Below, piece after piece: positions 36,270 to 49,219 of a stretch of 64,000 bases of DNA. Each line of letters starts with the position of its first letter. The stretch's first letter is position 1. The translations under genes were made by a program, and so were the position numbers. The stretch is taken from NCBI GenBank assembly GCA_032622095.1, contig CP136067.1, positions 77,962,705 to 78,026,704 of the forward strand, given 5' to 3'. The notes below the pieces were generated by a model. The model was not told the origin of the DNA and searched no databases. It was given only the letters and a program-made list of their open reading frames with translations. This DNA is from Siphonodentalium dalli. Taxonomy: Eukaryota; Mollusca; Scaphopoda; Gadilida; Siphonodentaliidae.

Positions 36270-39200
36270 GGGTCGCTTGGTTTCCTTGCGATATTTTTTT
36301 ATTCGGGCACACACTTGTAATTCTGAATGAATCTGGCAAGTTTGGGGGTTAATATCGTCACTTCTCTTTGGCCGTGACCATAGTCCGTGTGTTTGTGAGT
36401 TTCCATGACACCCGTGTACAGATAGGGCTACTAATATTACCACTAGACGCCACAGGGCGGTCCTGGCTGTTAGCTTCGTTATCGGTAAACATATTCGGCG
36501 ATGGCGGCGTTAATTGCCAGGCTTTCGTGGGCTTTCTTCGTGAGTGTAGCCGAGGTTGTTCCACAACGTATATGTAAGGAGTTATTAGAAGTACGAGGAC
36601 ATTAAGGGGGTCCGGGCTGTGAATTTGTTTATTGGGGGCGCAATTTTTTAATTCTGGCTGAATCTGGGAAGTTTAGGGGTTAATAAGCGGCACTTCCGAT
36701 TGACCTTGACCACTCTCCGTGCGTATTTGGGTTTCATTAACACCCTCGTACATGAATCGATACTAAAATCATAACTGGACGCAGCAGGGGCGGTCCGGGC
36801 TGTTAGCTTCATTTCACGGCGAACATTTTCGCCGATGCCGGCATTTTGAGGGTTAATAGCAACCCTGGGTGGGTTTCCATGACACCCCTGCACTTATATT
36901 GCCATTAAAATCACTCATATAGTCCATATGGGGGGTCCGGGCTGGACTTGGATGGTCCGGGCTGTCAGCGTCGTTATGGGTAAACATAATCGGCGATGGC
37001 GGCATTTTGGGGGTTAATTGCCAGGCATTCGTGGGCGACTCGCCCTTGAATCTTCTTGAGTCTAGTCGAGGGTAGTTCCACAACACATGTGTAAGGAGTT
37101 ATTAGAAGTACGAGGACATTAAGGGGGTCCGGGCTGTGAATTTGTTTATTGGGGGCGCAATTTTTTAATTCTGGCTGAATCTGGGAAGTTTAGGGGTTAA
37201 TAAGCGGCACTTCCGTTTGACCTTGACCACTCTCCGTGCGTATTTGGGTTTCATTAACACCCTCGTACATGAATCGATACTAAAATCATAACTGGACGCA
37301 GCAGGGGCGGTCCGGGCTGTTAGCTTCATTTCACGGCGAACATTTTCGCCGATGCCGGCATTTTGAGGGTTAATAGCAACCCTGGGTGGGTTTGCATGAC
37401 ACCCCTGCACTTATATTGCCATTAAAATCACTCATATAGTCCATATGGGGGGTCCGGGCTGGACTTGGATGGTCCGGGCTGTCAGCGTCGTTATGGGTAA
37501 ACATAATCGGCGATGGCGGCATTTTGGGGGTTAATTGCCAGGCATTCGTGGGCGACTGGCCCTTGAATCTTCTTGAGTCTAGTCGAGGGTAGTTCCACAA
37601 CACATATGTAAGGAGTTATTAGAAGTACGAGGACATTAAGGGGGTCCGGGCTGTGAATTTGTTTATTGGGGGCGCAATTTTTTAATTCTGGCTGAATCTG
37701 GGAAGTTTAGGGGTTAATAAGCGGCACTTCCGTTTGACCTGACCACTCTCCGTGCGTATTTGTTTTCATTAACACCCTGGCACATGTATGGATACTAAAA
37801 TCCCACCTGGACGCACCAGGGGCGGTCCGGGCTGTTAGCTTCATTTCACGGCGAACATTTTCGCCGATGCCGGCATTTTGAGGGTTAATAGCGACCCTGA
37901 GTGGGTTTCCATGACACCCCTGCACTTATATTGGCCTTACAATCACTCATATAGTCCATATGGGGGGTCCGGGCTGGACTGGGATGGGCCGGGCGGGTCC
38001 GGGCTGTCAGCGTCGTTATCGGTAAACATAATCGGCGATGGCGGCATTTTGGGGGTTAATTGCCAGGCATTCGTGGGCGACTCGCCCTTGAATCTTCTTG
38101 AGTCTAGTCGAGGGTAGTTCCACAACACATATGTAAGGAGTTATTAGAAGTACGAGGATATTAAGGGGGTCCGGGCTGTGAATTTGTTTATTGGGGGCGC
38201 AATTTTTTAATTCTGGCTGAATCTGGGAAGTTTAGGGGTTAATAAGCGGCACTTCCGTTTGACCTTGACCACTCTCCGTGCGTATTTGGGTTTCATTAAC
38301 ACCCTCGCACATGTATGGATACTAAAATCATAACTGGACGCAGCAGGGGCGGTCCGGGCTGTTAGCTTCATTTCACGGCGAACATTTTCGCCGATGCCGG
38401 CATTTTGAGGGTTAATAGCGACCCTGAGTGGGATTCCATGACACCCCTGCACTTATATTGGCCTTACAATCACTCATATAGTCCATATGGGGAGTCCGGG
38501 CTGGACTGGGATGGGCCGGGCTGTCAGCGTCGTTATCGGTAAACATAATCGGCGATGGCGGCATTTTGGGGGTTAATTGCCAGGCATTCGTGGGCGACTG
38601 GCCCTTGAATCTTCTTGAGTCTAGTCGAGGGTAGTTCCACAACACATATGTAAGGAGTTATTAGAAGTACGAGGACATTAAGGGGGTCCGGGCTGTGAAT
38701 TTGTTTATTGGGGGCGCAATTTTTTAATTCTGGCTGAATCTGGGAAGTTTAGGGGTTAATAAGCGGCACTTCCGTTTGACCTTGACCACTCTCCGTGCGT
38801 ATTTGGGTTTCATTAACACCCTCGCACATGTATGGATACTAAAATCATAACTGGACGCAGCAGGGGCGGTCCGGGCTGTTAGCTTCATTTCACGGCGAAC
38901 ATTTTCGCCGATGCCGGCATTTTGAGGGTTAATAGCGACCCTGAGTGGGTTTCCATGACACCCCTGCACTTATATTGGCCTTACAATCACTCATATAGTC
39001 CATATGGGGGGTCCGGGCTGGACTGGGATGGGCCGGGCTGTCAGCGTCGTTATCGGTAAACATAATCGGCGATGGCGGCATTTTGGGGGTTAATTGCCAG
39101 GCATTCGTGGGCGACTGGCCCTTGAATCTTCTTGAGTCTAGTCGAGGGTAGTTCCACAACACATATGTAAGGAGTTATTAGAAGTACGAGGACATTAAGG

Positions 39201-40131
39201 GGGTCCGGGCTGTGAATTTGTTTATTGGGGGCGCAATTTTTTAATTCTGGCTGAATCTGGGAAGTTTAGGGGTTAATAAGCGGCACTTCCGTTTGACCTG
39301 ACCACTCTCCGTGCGTATTTGTTTTCATTAACACCCTGGCACATGTATGGATACTAAAATCCCACCTGGACGCACCAGGGGCGGTCCGGGCTGTTAGCTT
39401 CATTTCACGGCGAACATTTTCGCCGATGCCGGCATTTTGAGGGTTAATAGCGACCCTGAGTGGGTTTCCATGACACCCCTGCACTTATATTGGCCTTACA
39501 ATCACTCATATAGTCCATATGGGGGGTCCGGGCTGGACTGGGATGGGCCGGGCGGGTCCGGGCTGTCAGCGTCGTTATCGGTAAACATAATCGGCGATGG
39601 CGGCATTTTGGGGGTTAATTGCCAGGCATTCGTGGGCGACTCGCCCTTGAATCTTCTTGAGTCTAGTCGAGGGTAGTTCCACAACACATATGTAAGGAGT
39701 TATTAGAAGTACGAGGACATTAAGGGGGTCCGGGTTGTGAATTTGTTTATTGGGGGCGCAATTTTTTAATTCTGGCTGAATCTGGGAAGTTTAGGGGTTA
39801 ATAAGCGGCACTTCCGTTTGACCTTGACCACTCTCCGTGCGTATTTGGGTTTCATTAACACCCCCGCACAGGTATGGATACTAAAATCCCACCTGGACGC
39901 AGCAGGGGCGGTCCGGGCTGTTAGCTTCATATCGCGGCGAACATTTTCGCCGATGCCGGCATTTTGAGGGTTAATAGCGACCCTGAGTGGGTTTCCATGA
40001 CACCCCTGCACTTATATTGCCCTTACAATCACTCATATAGTCCATATGGGGGGTCCGGGCTGGACTTGGATGGTCCGGGCTCGTCCGGGCTCGTCCGGGC
40101 TGGTCCGGGCTGGTCCGGGCTGGTCCGGGCG
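36270..40131. repeat. 517/525-bp satellite array with three-unit higher-order structure
   Basis: Anchored on GTAAGGAGTTATTAG, unit starts are 36574, 37091, 37608, 38133, 38650, 39167 and 39692, so lengths are 517, 517, 525, 517, 517, 525 and a partial unit. The pattern repeats every 1559 bp. Units 3 and 6 share private variants (an extra GGGCGGGTCC-type insertion, TTGACCTGACC, and CACCTGGACGCACCAGG). Each unit is itself a diverged dimer, with two halves carrying a GCATTTTGAGGGTTAATAGC / GCATTTTGGGGGTTAATTGC core. A degenerate partial copy precedes it at about 36270-36573. Its minus-strand frames recur in each unit but shift frame from unit to unit, so they are not a gene. Confidence 0.9.
40050..40131. 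repeat. 10-bp GGTCCGGGCT tandem at the satellite end
   Basis: At the distal edge of the last satellite unit, the motif that occurs once or twice in other units is expanded to at least six consecutive 10-bp copies (40071-40130), with TCGTCCGGGC and TGGTCCGGGC variants. Confidence 0.9.
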
Positions 40132-42360
40132 GTGTTTAGTCACACCGGACTCTGATGCATGCCGCCCCAATCCGAACCCACGCATATATACTTATGTCAG
40201 TTACACATTGACTGATGCACGCCGCTGTATCGTCTGCTTTGTGCATGCCGCAATACCGTAGAAATTCCTCGTATGGCCTGGGATGGCCATAAACTCGACA
40301 GGAAAGACTGTAAATTGATTAAGATAATGTTCATACCACTCTAGATTCCCATAATACGTCGGTTACTGTCATATATTCACATATCTATGTGGGCAAACGC
40401 CTGGTAGCTTTGCGCGCCATAAAACCGTCCTCACAATTAGGTGTGACCTCCGTTCACGCGAAGTCACGAAGTATACGAGACAACCTCTTCTCTTCCACAT
40501 ACTATAGTGTTGATAAACAAACCAAGGTTTTTCTTGTTCGTGGGAAAACGTGTGATCTAATCGGTGTCAGTGTAATATGAAAAGGCTATAAAATAAATAT
40601 TACGAGCTAGAGAAGTCACAAAACATCCGATAATTAACAACCATCACTGTAATATATTTGATTTGATAGCCATCGTGGTTATAAAACACGTGAATAGCAA
40701 ACCGTTTAGTGATAGTTTATGAGCATACAAGATGAACTCACGTGGTTAGGGTTTCAGTAAGTGCATACTGTTTGAGTTACCCAAGTTGTCGCTGCCTATA
40801 GGTATGCACAGAATGAATAGTGCACTATACAAATCGTGTGTATAGACATCCACTTACAAATAAGGAATAAACCCTATGCTCTGGTATCGTTTACTGAATT
40901 TGTTATAGGTTGTTCAACTTGTGGCTTCACACAACCTCTTATGCTTTCGTTTAGCTAACGATCCAGCGATAAACATCGCAACTGTTTTATTCTAAAATTA
41001 AGAAATAAATGTACCAATGACTTATATAGATCGAGGGTGATGAGACAGAGGGCGACGATATAGAAAGTGAGAGAGCGCGAGACAGAGACAGCGCAAGATA
41101 TAGCGAGAGAAATATGGTCCATTGCGTTTAAAAGTAATACATTACCATTACTTGCCATCATCAGCATTACCAAGCACTACGATTTTAAATGACAAGTAGT
41201 GCATTAACAAAGTAGAGCAATACAAAATTAATACATTACTATCAGTGTATTAGGTTTAAAATTAAAACAAATACTGTGTTTGTGTGAGAAATTTTATAAG
41301 CAAAAAACTGATTGCAGCAAATCGTAAACAAGAACAATCCTTACCTACCCTATTTATTCCAAGATAATGCTAATTTCTTTACGCATCATGGTACACATGC
41401 ATGGCCACGTGAAATTTCCTGATTTGTCAATGCTCATGATGCAAGTTTGAATTTCCGATGAACGCACATCGTTAAACCCGTCATAGTCGGATTTTCGAAC
41501 CTATCGAGACACAAAAGCACCATATATATATACTTGCCTGATGTATCTATACAATATCCTTCTGCCACTTGTCGAATCAGAATCATCGGTCTCTGTATAT
41601 ACATATAGATGCCACGTTAGAGCAGCGGCCTATATTTACCCAAATCAACTCTCGGCTTATTTTGACACATACACTACACAATGCGGCTGACCAGATTGAG
41701 ATGAATTAAACTGGATATGAACATCCCACATTAAACTAAGGGACGTATACTGTAGCAATACCGCATGGCAACATGTTTCCCCAAGTTATGTGTCACACAC
41801 TTTCAAATACTTTACCTTGCCCATGTTATGTTGAATGTATACATTGTCCTTAAAAGTGCCAATTTAAATCGATTGCTCGCGAAAATTAATCTAATGATTG
41901 TCTATATATGATGCCCAAATAAGCAACAGTTATATATTAAATATATTTAAATATCGGCGTACATGGCCAAGGAAGCCATAAATGTCCTTTATCATATTCA
42001 TTCCTGAGATTGTTTTGGCGCCAAACAAAAAATTCAATTTCAAATCTTTAATCTAAAAAAAAATAATATATGTTATTTGAGATATACATTTTATATAAAT
42101 ATACATCACAAATGAACTTTAGGTAGATACATATATAATATTATATAATATTAATATATTACGTTTAGGTCACACCCACACCCAACTCATCTTCATTCCT
42201 TTAAGATACATGCACAGATCATAAAACCATTAAAGCTGGGCTAAGATAAATGTAACAAATTCTGTTATGGTGTGTCATGTTCTATACAATTACATATGGC
42301 TTGATGAAACGTGTTCTCAAAGTTAATATCTGACCACCAATACCTCTCATGAGTCGACAC
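40132..42360. other. Intergenic, no gene seen
   Basis: AT-rich unique DNA with a purine-rich GAGA-like stretch at 41036-41115. No recognisable frame. Confidence 0.6.
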
Positions 42361-42648
42361 AGAGCCGACGTGTTCTAGTAGCGAACTGAGGTTCTGTGTC
42401 GATATCTTCTGTTTTAGAAATGGTAGGCCATTGTTGATGGAAGTTTCTATACATTTGACAATTGAACGTGGCGTTGATATGGACATGATTCATTCTACTT
42501 GACTTCCCATACATATGCGAATATTGTATCACGCCTGACAGGAAGGCGGTTAATTGTTTGGGTTTAAGTCATACCTAAGACATTTCCTCCGCCACGCATA
42601 TATCACAGATGCCGCTGACAGAGCCGACGTGTTCTAGTAGCGAACTGG
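42361..42648. repeat. Pair of direct 29-bp repeats
   Basis: CAGAGCCGACGTGTTCTAGT plus AGCGAACTG occurs near 42360 and again near 42619, about 260 bp apart, with flanks that do not match. Confidence 0.85.
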
Positions 42649-44062
42649 GGTTTCCGATTACTGACCGAGCCCTTAAATCTTCCACCCGTCAAATTAAAAA
42701 ATGCACAATCCGTGCCGATTCCGTTGCTAATTGAGTGGGTTACTTTTTGCCAATGGATAGAACATTACCGAGGTATCTCCAGAGTTAGATACCAGTTGCA
42801 TGTACTATAAAGCTGGAATGTAGGACTCCCTCCGTCGTTTCATTCTATTTTGATCATGTTGGGATAATATAACTCGGTCAGAACAGTGCATGTCAATGGA
42901 ATTTGATCTCAAAGAGACGACCTCATCAGTATGTGTCTGGGTGTCCAGACAATCTATTCTGGAGAAAACCGCATTTTCAAAACCATGGCCTTGAATGTGC
43001 TATGCATGTATATGATGTTGGTGGATCCAGCTAATATTTATGTTACCACCATGCAGCGGGTTTCGGAACTTTCGCCATAACATTTTGTCAAGAGTTGTTG
43101 GACTTATTGGCTTTGCAAAATAGCAGGCATTTCTCCTCCTGTGCCAAATACATTTACCATGTTATGCTCAAGTACCAATAGCTGGATTTAAATATTTCTT
43201 AGAGAAATAAGAATGAAAGGATACCCCTATACCATATATACTTATATCAATTTATCTTAACGAGAGGTGCAGACATGTTGTACCTTAGAACATAGCACAA
43301 AATTGCTGTTTGGCGAATATGAAATTGAAGCTCAACGCGTTGTTTTGAATTTATATATGCTTAACCGTCGTCAAATCTACCTGTGAATTGCTGTTAATAT
43401 AGGGACAATCCTAGACGTGAAAACATCTTTTATTCTCCGATACTGAACTCTTGCAACATCCCATTCTATCGGTCACCAAGATACCAGATATTATTGAAAA
43501 GACTCCATGGTGTGCGACGAGACTCCCTTTAGGACCACATAGGACCAAACAGGGTCACCAGAATCATTTGAACATCACATGCCCGAATCACCGATAATAC
43601 GGCTAATGTGAAAACACGACCAGAGTTATTTCTCCGTTGGGAATAAGCATGCTGGCTTTTAAGAAGGCAAATTGTCTGCGAAGCCGATCGTGATTAACGG
43701 CTTTACGAAATATCAATATTTTGTGTCGCCGACGAAGGACTCTGGTTTTATTTTAAGTCACACATTATGTTGCTGCGAATATAAAGAAAACCCACATATA
43801 ATTTGTAATATTCTGATATCAGGCCATACTCATGCTAATTTCATAGTAAAATTATGAGAGTGAAAGTAGGGACAGACGGCTACGAAAAAGAAGCCCCGAT
43901 ATTCGAACAATCTCACTATATATATATATATATGATTCATATAGCTGTTTCACAATAGACTGCAGTTGTTTTTTCAAGATATTTACGGCGGTTTTGAATT
44001 TCACCGAGTATAATAAGCATAGTCGAACCCAACCGGCTACATTAGATATAAACAACATATTC
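42649..44062. other. Intergenic, no gene seen
   Basis: Unique DNA with an (AT)n run at 43916-43933. The small frame at 43672-43857 has no recognisable domain. Confidence 0.55.
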
Positions 44063-44450
44063 TCATGAAAAAAGGTTCACATTGGACATAAATATTCACA
44101 TATATAGTTTCATATTGGACTTTGATTCTGAAATAAGCCCATGGTGGACTTATACCCGTTATTCCGTTGCATGGCGCGGGCCAACGTGAACACACATTAT
44201 AAAGAAAGTATACATCTGCATGGTTAGTCGATTTATTATGGTAAATGCCGCGGAGTATTGAATAAGTAGATAAAATAAGGCCGATGTGAAATGATTTGAA
44301 TTGAAATAAGTCCATATATGTACTTATATTTCGTTGAACGTTTATGTCCATTTTGGGCTTATTTCATATCTAAATAATGCCAACATGAGCTTATTTCACT
44401 GCCATGAAATAAGTTTACTATGAGCTTATTTTCGCGAGAACAGGATAAAA
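44063..44450. repeat. Dispersed repeat family C, copy 2, with palindromic GAAATAAG modules
   Basis: The first part repeats the order seen at 29565-29710: AGGTTCACATTGGAC, TTTCATATTGGACTT, ATTCCGTTGCATGGCGCGG, ACATTATAAAGA. It continues into a series of inverted modules of the form GAAATAAG...CTTATTTC (near 44131, 44302, 44359, 44389 and 44405-44435). It looks like layered short hairpins. No coding potential. Confidence 0.55.
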
Positions 44451-46310
44451 TAGAATAACAGGGTTATGTCAGCGGTACACATGTAAATGTATACGCCATG
44501 TGTATACATGGATACAAAAACTTATAACGCAATTTTGTTCAAACGTGCACTTACTTTTTTCTACGCATTCGGTGTCAAATAAATTCATGTCATATATTGA
44601 TTTTAGAAATATACAGTTCTGGGTTATTAAATATGCTCTGCCAGATTGAACACCATATAACCACCATCTCTGCCAGTAAGTAATTAGATCGGACCAATGA
44701 GCCCGCCAATATGAGGTTTTGATGACCAGATATCACACGTTCAAAAGAGGATGTTTTGTATCTTTGTCAGCCAAGAAACAAATTCAGCGCCTCATATAAA
44801 GAGGGTCCATGCTTTGTCGCCCAACAGCGGTAGATAACAGTGTTCTAGTTATGATCTTTTTTATTCAGTTTCACCGTAAATTTGGTGAATGAATTTACGT
44901 ATTTTCGCGATGTGTGTACCGTAGGAATGATGATGATTGCAAGTGTTTTGAATTTTTCAATTTCTTGGTATATTATGTTAGCGGAACATTTATTTAGTAA
45001 ATTTTAACTAATTTGGTGTCAAATCGGACAGATCATCTCAAAGCCGCGTCATGAAGCTTTCTGTGTCACGGCTCGCTTATAATAAAGAGCGTTTACTTAT
45101 TGTTGCCACTGAGTATAGACGTACCATAACATGGGAACGTCGTGGTTTACTTGAGCGGAGATTTCAATTTCATTGTCAAGAAATCAAGACTCATGGCGAT
45201 CGCCCTCTTCGTCTGATGGTGCTAGTTCCGCAAACATGACTCTGGCGACACGATGACCTCAGTGTTCTTATGTCTATGAATCAGGGATGTTCTCTGAAGA
45301 TTAATTCAATACATGGAGTGTCCCGTTAAATATCATATTTATCATCATATTTGCTCTGCCGTCAATTCAAAGGCAAACCAGCGGTTTGTGTTTATTTGCA
45401 ATCATCGAAGCGTGTAAATGGACCGGTGTTCGGAATTGTATTTTACACGGTTGGTGCAACACTGAAAAATCATTACGGCACTAAAGCGTGAAAAACGAAT
45501 TAGAATTGTACGCTTTTCTCTTAGATTTATGCAAAAAAGTTCTCGGAATGCGAAAATAAGTAAACTCACATCTATTTGATACAGAAAATTGTTTTAGCGG
45601 GTTGGAAAAAATATGTTTTTCTCACATCGAGCTTGTCGGGTATTTGGTGTATTTGCGCTGTTCATAGATAGTTGCTGAGGCTAATAGGTATGCTGACGAA
45701 CATAGTAGTTCTTCGCGATACGGAACGATGCTTGGTATTACTTCGGTGAAAGGCCCAATCATTGGATCTGAGTTATGCTTTCTTGCTCCGGTGTTCATCT
45801 GAATTCCTATTTCTAAAAAGTTGAATATCCACTGCGGTAAAGAACGTTGGCGCCAGCCCCGTAGACTCCCACTTCATGCAGCATCACAGTGTTGTTCCCA
45901 TCTCATACTGACATACTGCAGATCACACACACACATATATATACCTTTAAAGTTCCACGGTCAGATTACACACTGCGACTACCATGCATATATTGCATAC
46001 CTCTAAACCAGAAAATAATTGGATCGTGTCAGTGAGCCCATTTATAGGATGTTCAGATTGCACACTTACACTTTGAAAAGATGACGTTTTGAGTTTTTGT
46101 CAGGCTAACTGTGATCGTCTATGAAAACGAAAGTCCACGCTTTCGTCCCAACATCACTATACAATAAAGAGCGTTTTCAATTATGATTGTCTCTAATGGG
46201 TTTCCAAGCTACATGCAGAGTTCAGTCCCCTACGCATGACTTACCGCTGCCCGCATGCACCTACACGTAATGTGAAGAAATGTCACATTTATTTATTTGA
46301 GACTTGTGTA
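44451..46310. other. Intergenic with scattered family B motifs
   Basis: ATAAAGAGCG occurs at 45082 and 46164, each inside a segment vaguely like family B. No other feature or gene is supported. Confidence 0.5.
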
Positions 46311-46311
46311 G

Positions 46312-46396
46312 GTTACAATTCATTCTGCATTATTCTGAGAAAATGGACTGTCCATTTTCATTTGAAAATCTAGATCAAGCCAGAATGAATTGTAAC
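46312..46396. ncRNA. Possible 85-nt hairpin
   Basis: GTTACAATTCATTCTG (46312-46327) pairs perfectly with CAGAATGAATTGTAAC (46381-46396). The interior contains a second perfect palindrome, AAAATGGAC/GTCCATTTT, near 46340-46358. The size is like a microRNA precursor, but the middle of the stem is unpaired and I recognise no known microRNA seed. It could equally be a small MITE remnant. Confidence 0.2.
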
Positions 46397-46784
46397 TGAC
46401 AAAACACCTCAATAAAAATTGTAATCTAATAAAGGAAAATACATATGCAGGCAGCGTTCAGACATAGCGAATAAAGAGGGGACTGAACTCTGTTTTGCAG
46501 CTTGCTGATTTTCAACAATTGCATGTCACTGAGTGCCCATGCAAATGATGGTGATTGCAAGCAATTTAATTTCATTGTACATATATTTTTTTGGGGCCTG
46601 TAATCTGAAATGACCTCATGAGTGTTTGACCAATTTTGATGTCAGATAGGATCGTGCACGTTTGAGTGCATAGTTACGTATTCCAGATTTTCTTAGGGAA
46701 GTGGATAGCTGCATGCCTTTCGGTATCGACAACTTACACACTGTAATATTATGGGTACAAGTTGAATGGGACATCTTGACAACT

Positions 46785-47965
46785 AGTAATTATTTTTTAT
46801 TTTATTATTTTTTATTATTTATTTTGAATCAGGCATAAAGCGCCCATATAGTATATCACAATTTAGCATACATATGTTACATTATACTAGAGATTATATT
46901 AAAGATTACATATGAAGTAGATTATTCCAATGACGAAATAAGTATGAGCTGAATAACAAATCAGAATGATAAATGGCATATATATCTTATTTGTAGAATT
47001 AGACGTTCTCTCTCGGAACCCATACACACCCTTGCGCACTAACACTGAAATCGAACACATTCTGTCATTCACAAACATTCCACTGGCACTGCACGCTCTT
47101 TCATATCCCATTAACTTCCTATATGCATTATTAAAACATACTGTTAACTTATTAAAACAACGTTTGGCGTAATTCACCCAAAGGTGAGCACAGTATAGAG
47201 GAGATACAAACATGTGAAATAAGTACATTTTAACATGAGAAGAACATTTGTAGAATTTCCTGATCAGAATATTTGACCGGGAACAAATTGATCTGTATTG
47301 GCGCATTATATCATTGTCATCAGAAAGATAGCTGTTGAGAATATGTCCCAGATATTTGAAGGTGGAAACGAATTTAATTTCATTTCATACAAGAAAGAGT
47401 TTCGGAAATGTCCTAATGGGTAGGGATTTTGGGATAAAGGCCATCCCCTGGGTCTTCTTTGCATTGTATGCCAATTCAATATTATAGGCTTCTTCTTCGC
47501 ATATTCTCAACAGACGTCCCAATCCCTCTAACGAGGGGGCAATAAGGCACATATCATCAGCATAACATAAATGACTGATGGTCTCCCCACCAACAACACA
47601 ACCGACATTGCACGCTGATCGAGTTTGTATATACATTGAATAAGTAGGGACTCAAAATACTGCCTTGTCTAACGCCACTATTAGGTTTGAAGCCAGTTGA
47701 GAAACATTGTCCCCAGCGCATGTTATATGTTTGGTTATGAAACCAATCATTAAGAATTCTGGTGAGTTCAGGTGGTACAGATCTCTGATCCAGGATTTCC
47801 AGCAGCGTTTTGTGGTTTACCCGATAAAACGCCTTGCTAGCGCCAAGAAAACACACGAACACTGGTGTGTCTTTGGATATATAATGTCGAATTACCTCCT
47901 TTAATGCAAACACACATCCATCTGTTGAATGGCCTTTCTTAAAACCAAACTGATTGGCTGTTGTA
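46785..47965 (-). mobile_element. Decayed non-LTR retrotransposon reverse transcriptase (Jockey/CR1-group)
   Basis: Minus-strand pieces in order: NQFGFKKGHSTDGCVFALKE (47960-47900), the conserved entry of a LINE reverse transcriptase; FVCFLGASKAFYRVNH, the A motif with the catalytic Asp position changed (usual form DxSKAFD); GVRQGSILSPYLFNVY (motif B). After a frameshift near 47630 come LCYADDMCLIAPS (motif C with the catalytic YADD, about 47553-47564), FKYLGHILN near 47350, and a C-terminal segment with LIRKFYKCSSHVKMYLF (47306-46900). The 3' end runs into an A-rich AATAAA-like tail (46789-46826 on the + strand as T-rich). Frameshifts and mutated catalytic residues make it inactive. The endonuclease part is missing, so it is 5'-truncated. 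Confidence 0.85.
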
Positions 47966-48182
47966 TATAAAAATTACTTTTGTCACATTTACTATATATA
48001 GGTCTTATATAGTAGGTCTTATATCATGCATGTATATACACATACACGAATATACAATACATGGCACGGGAAGGCTCATGATGTGACTATTTACCGTTCA
48101 GTAAGAAAACAATAAAGAGCATTAAACATTTTGCTGTTTTTTTTGTCGTTATATATGATAAAATAAATAGACATAACAACGC

Positions 48183-48285
48183 GCATCTTAATCGAGAATC
48201 TTTTATCGAATGAGTTGCGGATGGCGAAAGGATATATTTCGCGCCGTCCGCAACGAGTTCGATAAAAGGTTCGAGATTATGATGC
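48183..48285. repeat. 103-bp imperfect palindrome
   Basis: The arms 48183-48226 and 48242-48285 (44 bp each) pair with few mismatches (GTTGCGGATGG / CCGTCCGCAAC, CTTTTATCGAA / TTCGATAAAAG) around a 15-bp loop. Confidence 0.85.
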
Positions 48286-49219
48286 AAGTTGTGTTCTGTA
48301 TTTATTCTACACCGTTCAGTCAGATAAGTTCAATCCATGAATGTCACCTTCATTGTTACTGTAGCTACCTTTATTGTGATTTAAGTCTGACAAATAACCA
48401 GTAATTATGGGGGGTCATGCACCAGAAGCGGATGATCGAAGTAATGTACGTCATCGTTCTTGGTGACAACTTCAACAAGTACAGTTCCGGCTTGTATTCC
48501 ACTAGAGGTATAAACTAATATGTATTCAATGACTGGGATTCCGTTGAATACATGTGACTCACGTCAATGGGTGTGGAATAAAGAGCATTTCTGCGGAATG
48601 CTGGAAACTGCTATGCATTTCTTTCACTTCTTTTGTGAGTCGTGTAAGAGAATATATCCACATATACATATATACTGCTTACTTTTTTTACTTTAAACAT
48701 TTTTTATTTGTATATCGAATAATACAAAAGGGATTGGGGACAAGTTACAAAACTTACTTTGCCCTCTCCCTGTTTACAATAATATTATTCATACAAAATG
48801 TTGAAGGAGAGATTCAAAATCATATATAGGTTAAACATATTTACATTTACAAATGAGTGGGTTCGGGGTTTGGGGTGGGAGGTGCCAAAACCGATTTGTG
48901 ACTAATTTGCTTTTTGTGGCTATTCTGAAATGCGTTTGATTATCCGACTTCGAATCGTTTAGTCGCTGTTATATATCGTTGGACTATTTTGAAGAGAATT
49001 TTGTTTCTTCTATTTGAGATATCGGGAATTCCGAGAAGTAAATCATTGATATGTGTAATTTTCAGTCCTTCTTGGTATAATTTTTGACACATTTCCATTC
49101 GTTCGGTGTGAAAATACTAGCAGACATTTATACAGGCAGGCCATGACCCAGAGTATTGAGCCCGTTGTAAAAGGAATGGTATATGATACTCATCACTCTG
49201 CAAAGGATTGGACTTGTTG
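48286..49219. other. Intergenic, no gene seen
   Basis: AT-rich unique DNA. The 10-mer variant ATAAAGAGCA at 48581 (and 48113 just before) relates to family B. The 91-codon frame at 48554-48829 is low-complexity and has no recognisable domain. Confidence 0.5.
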
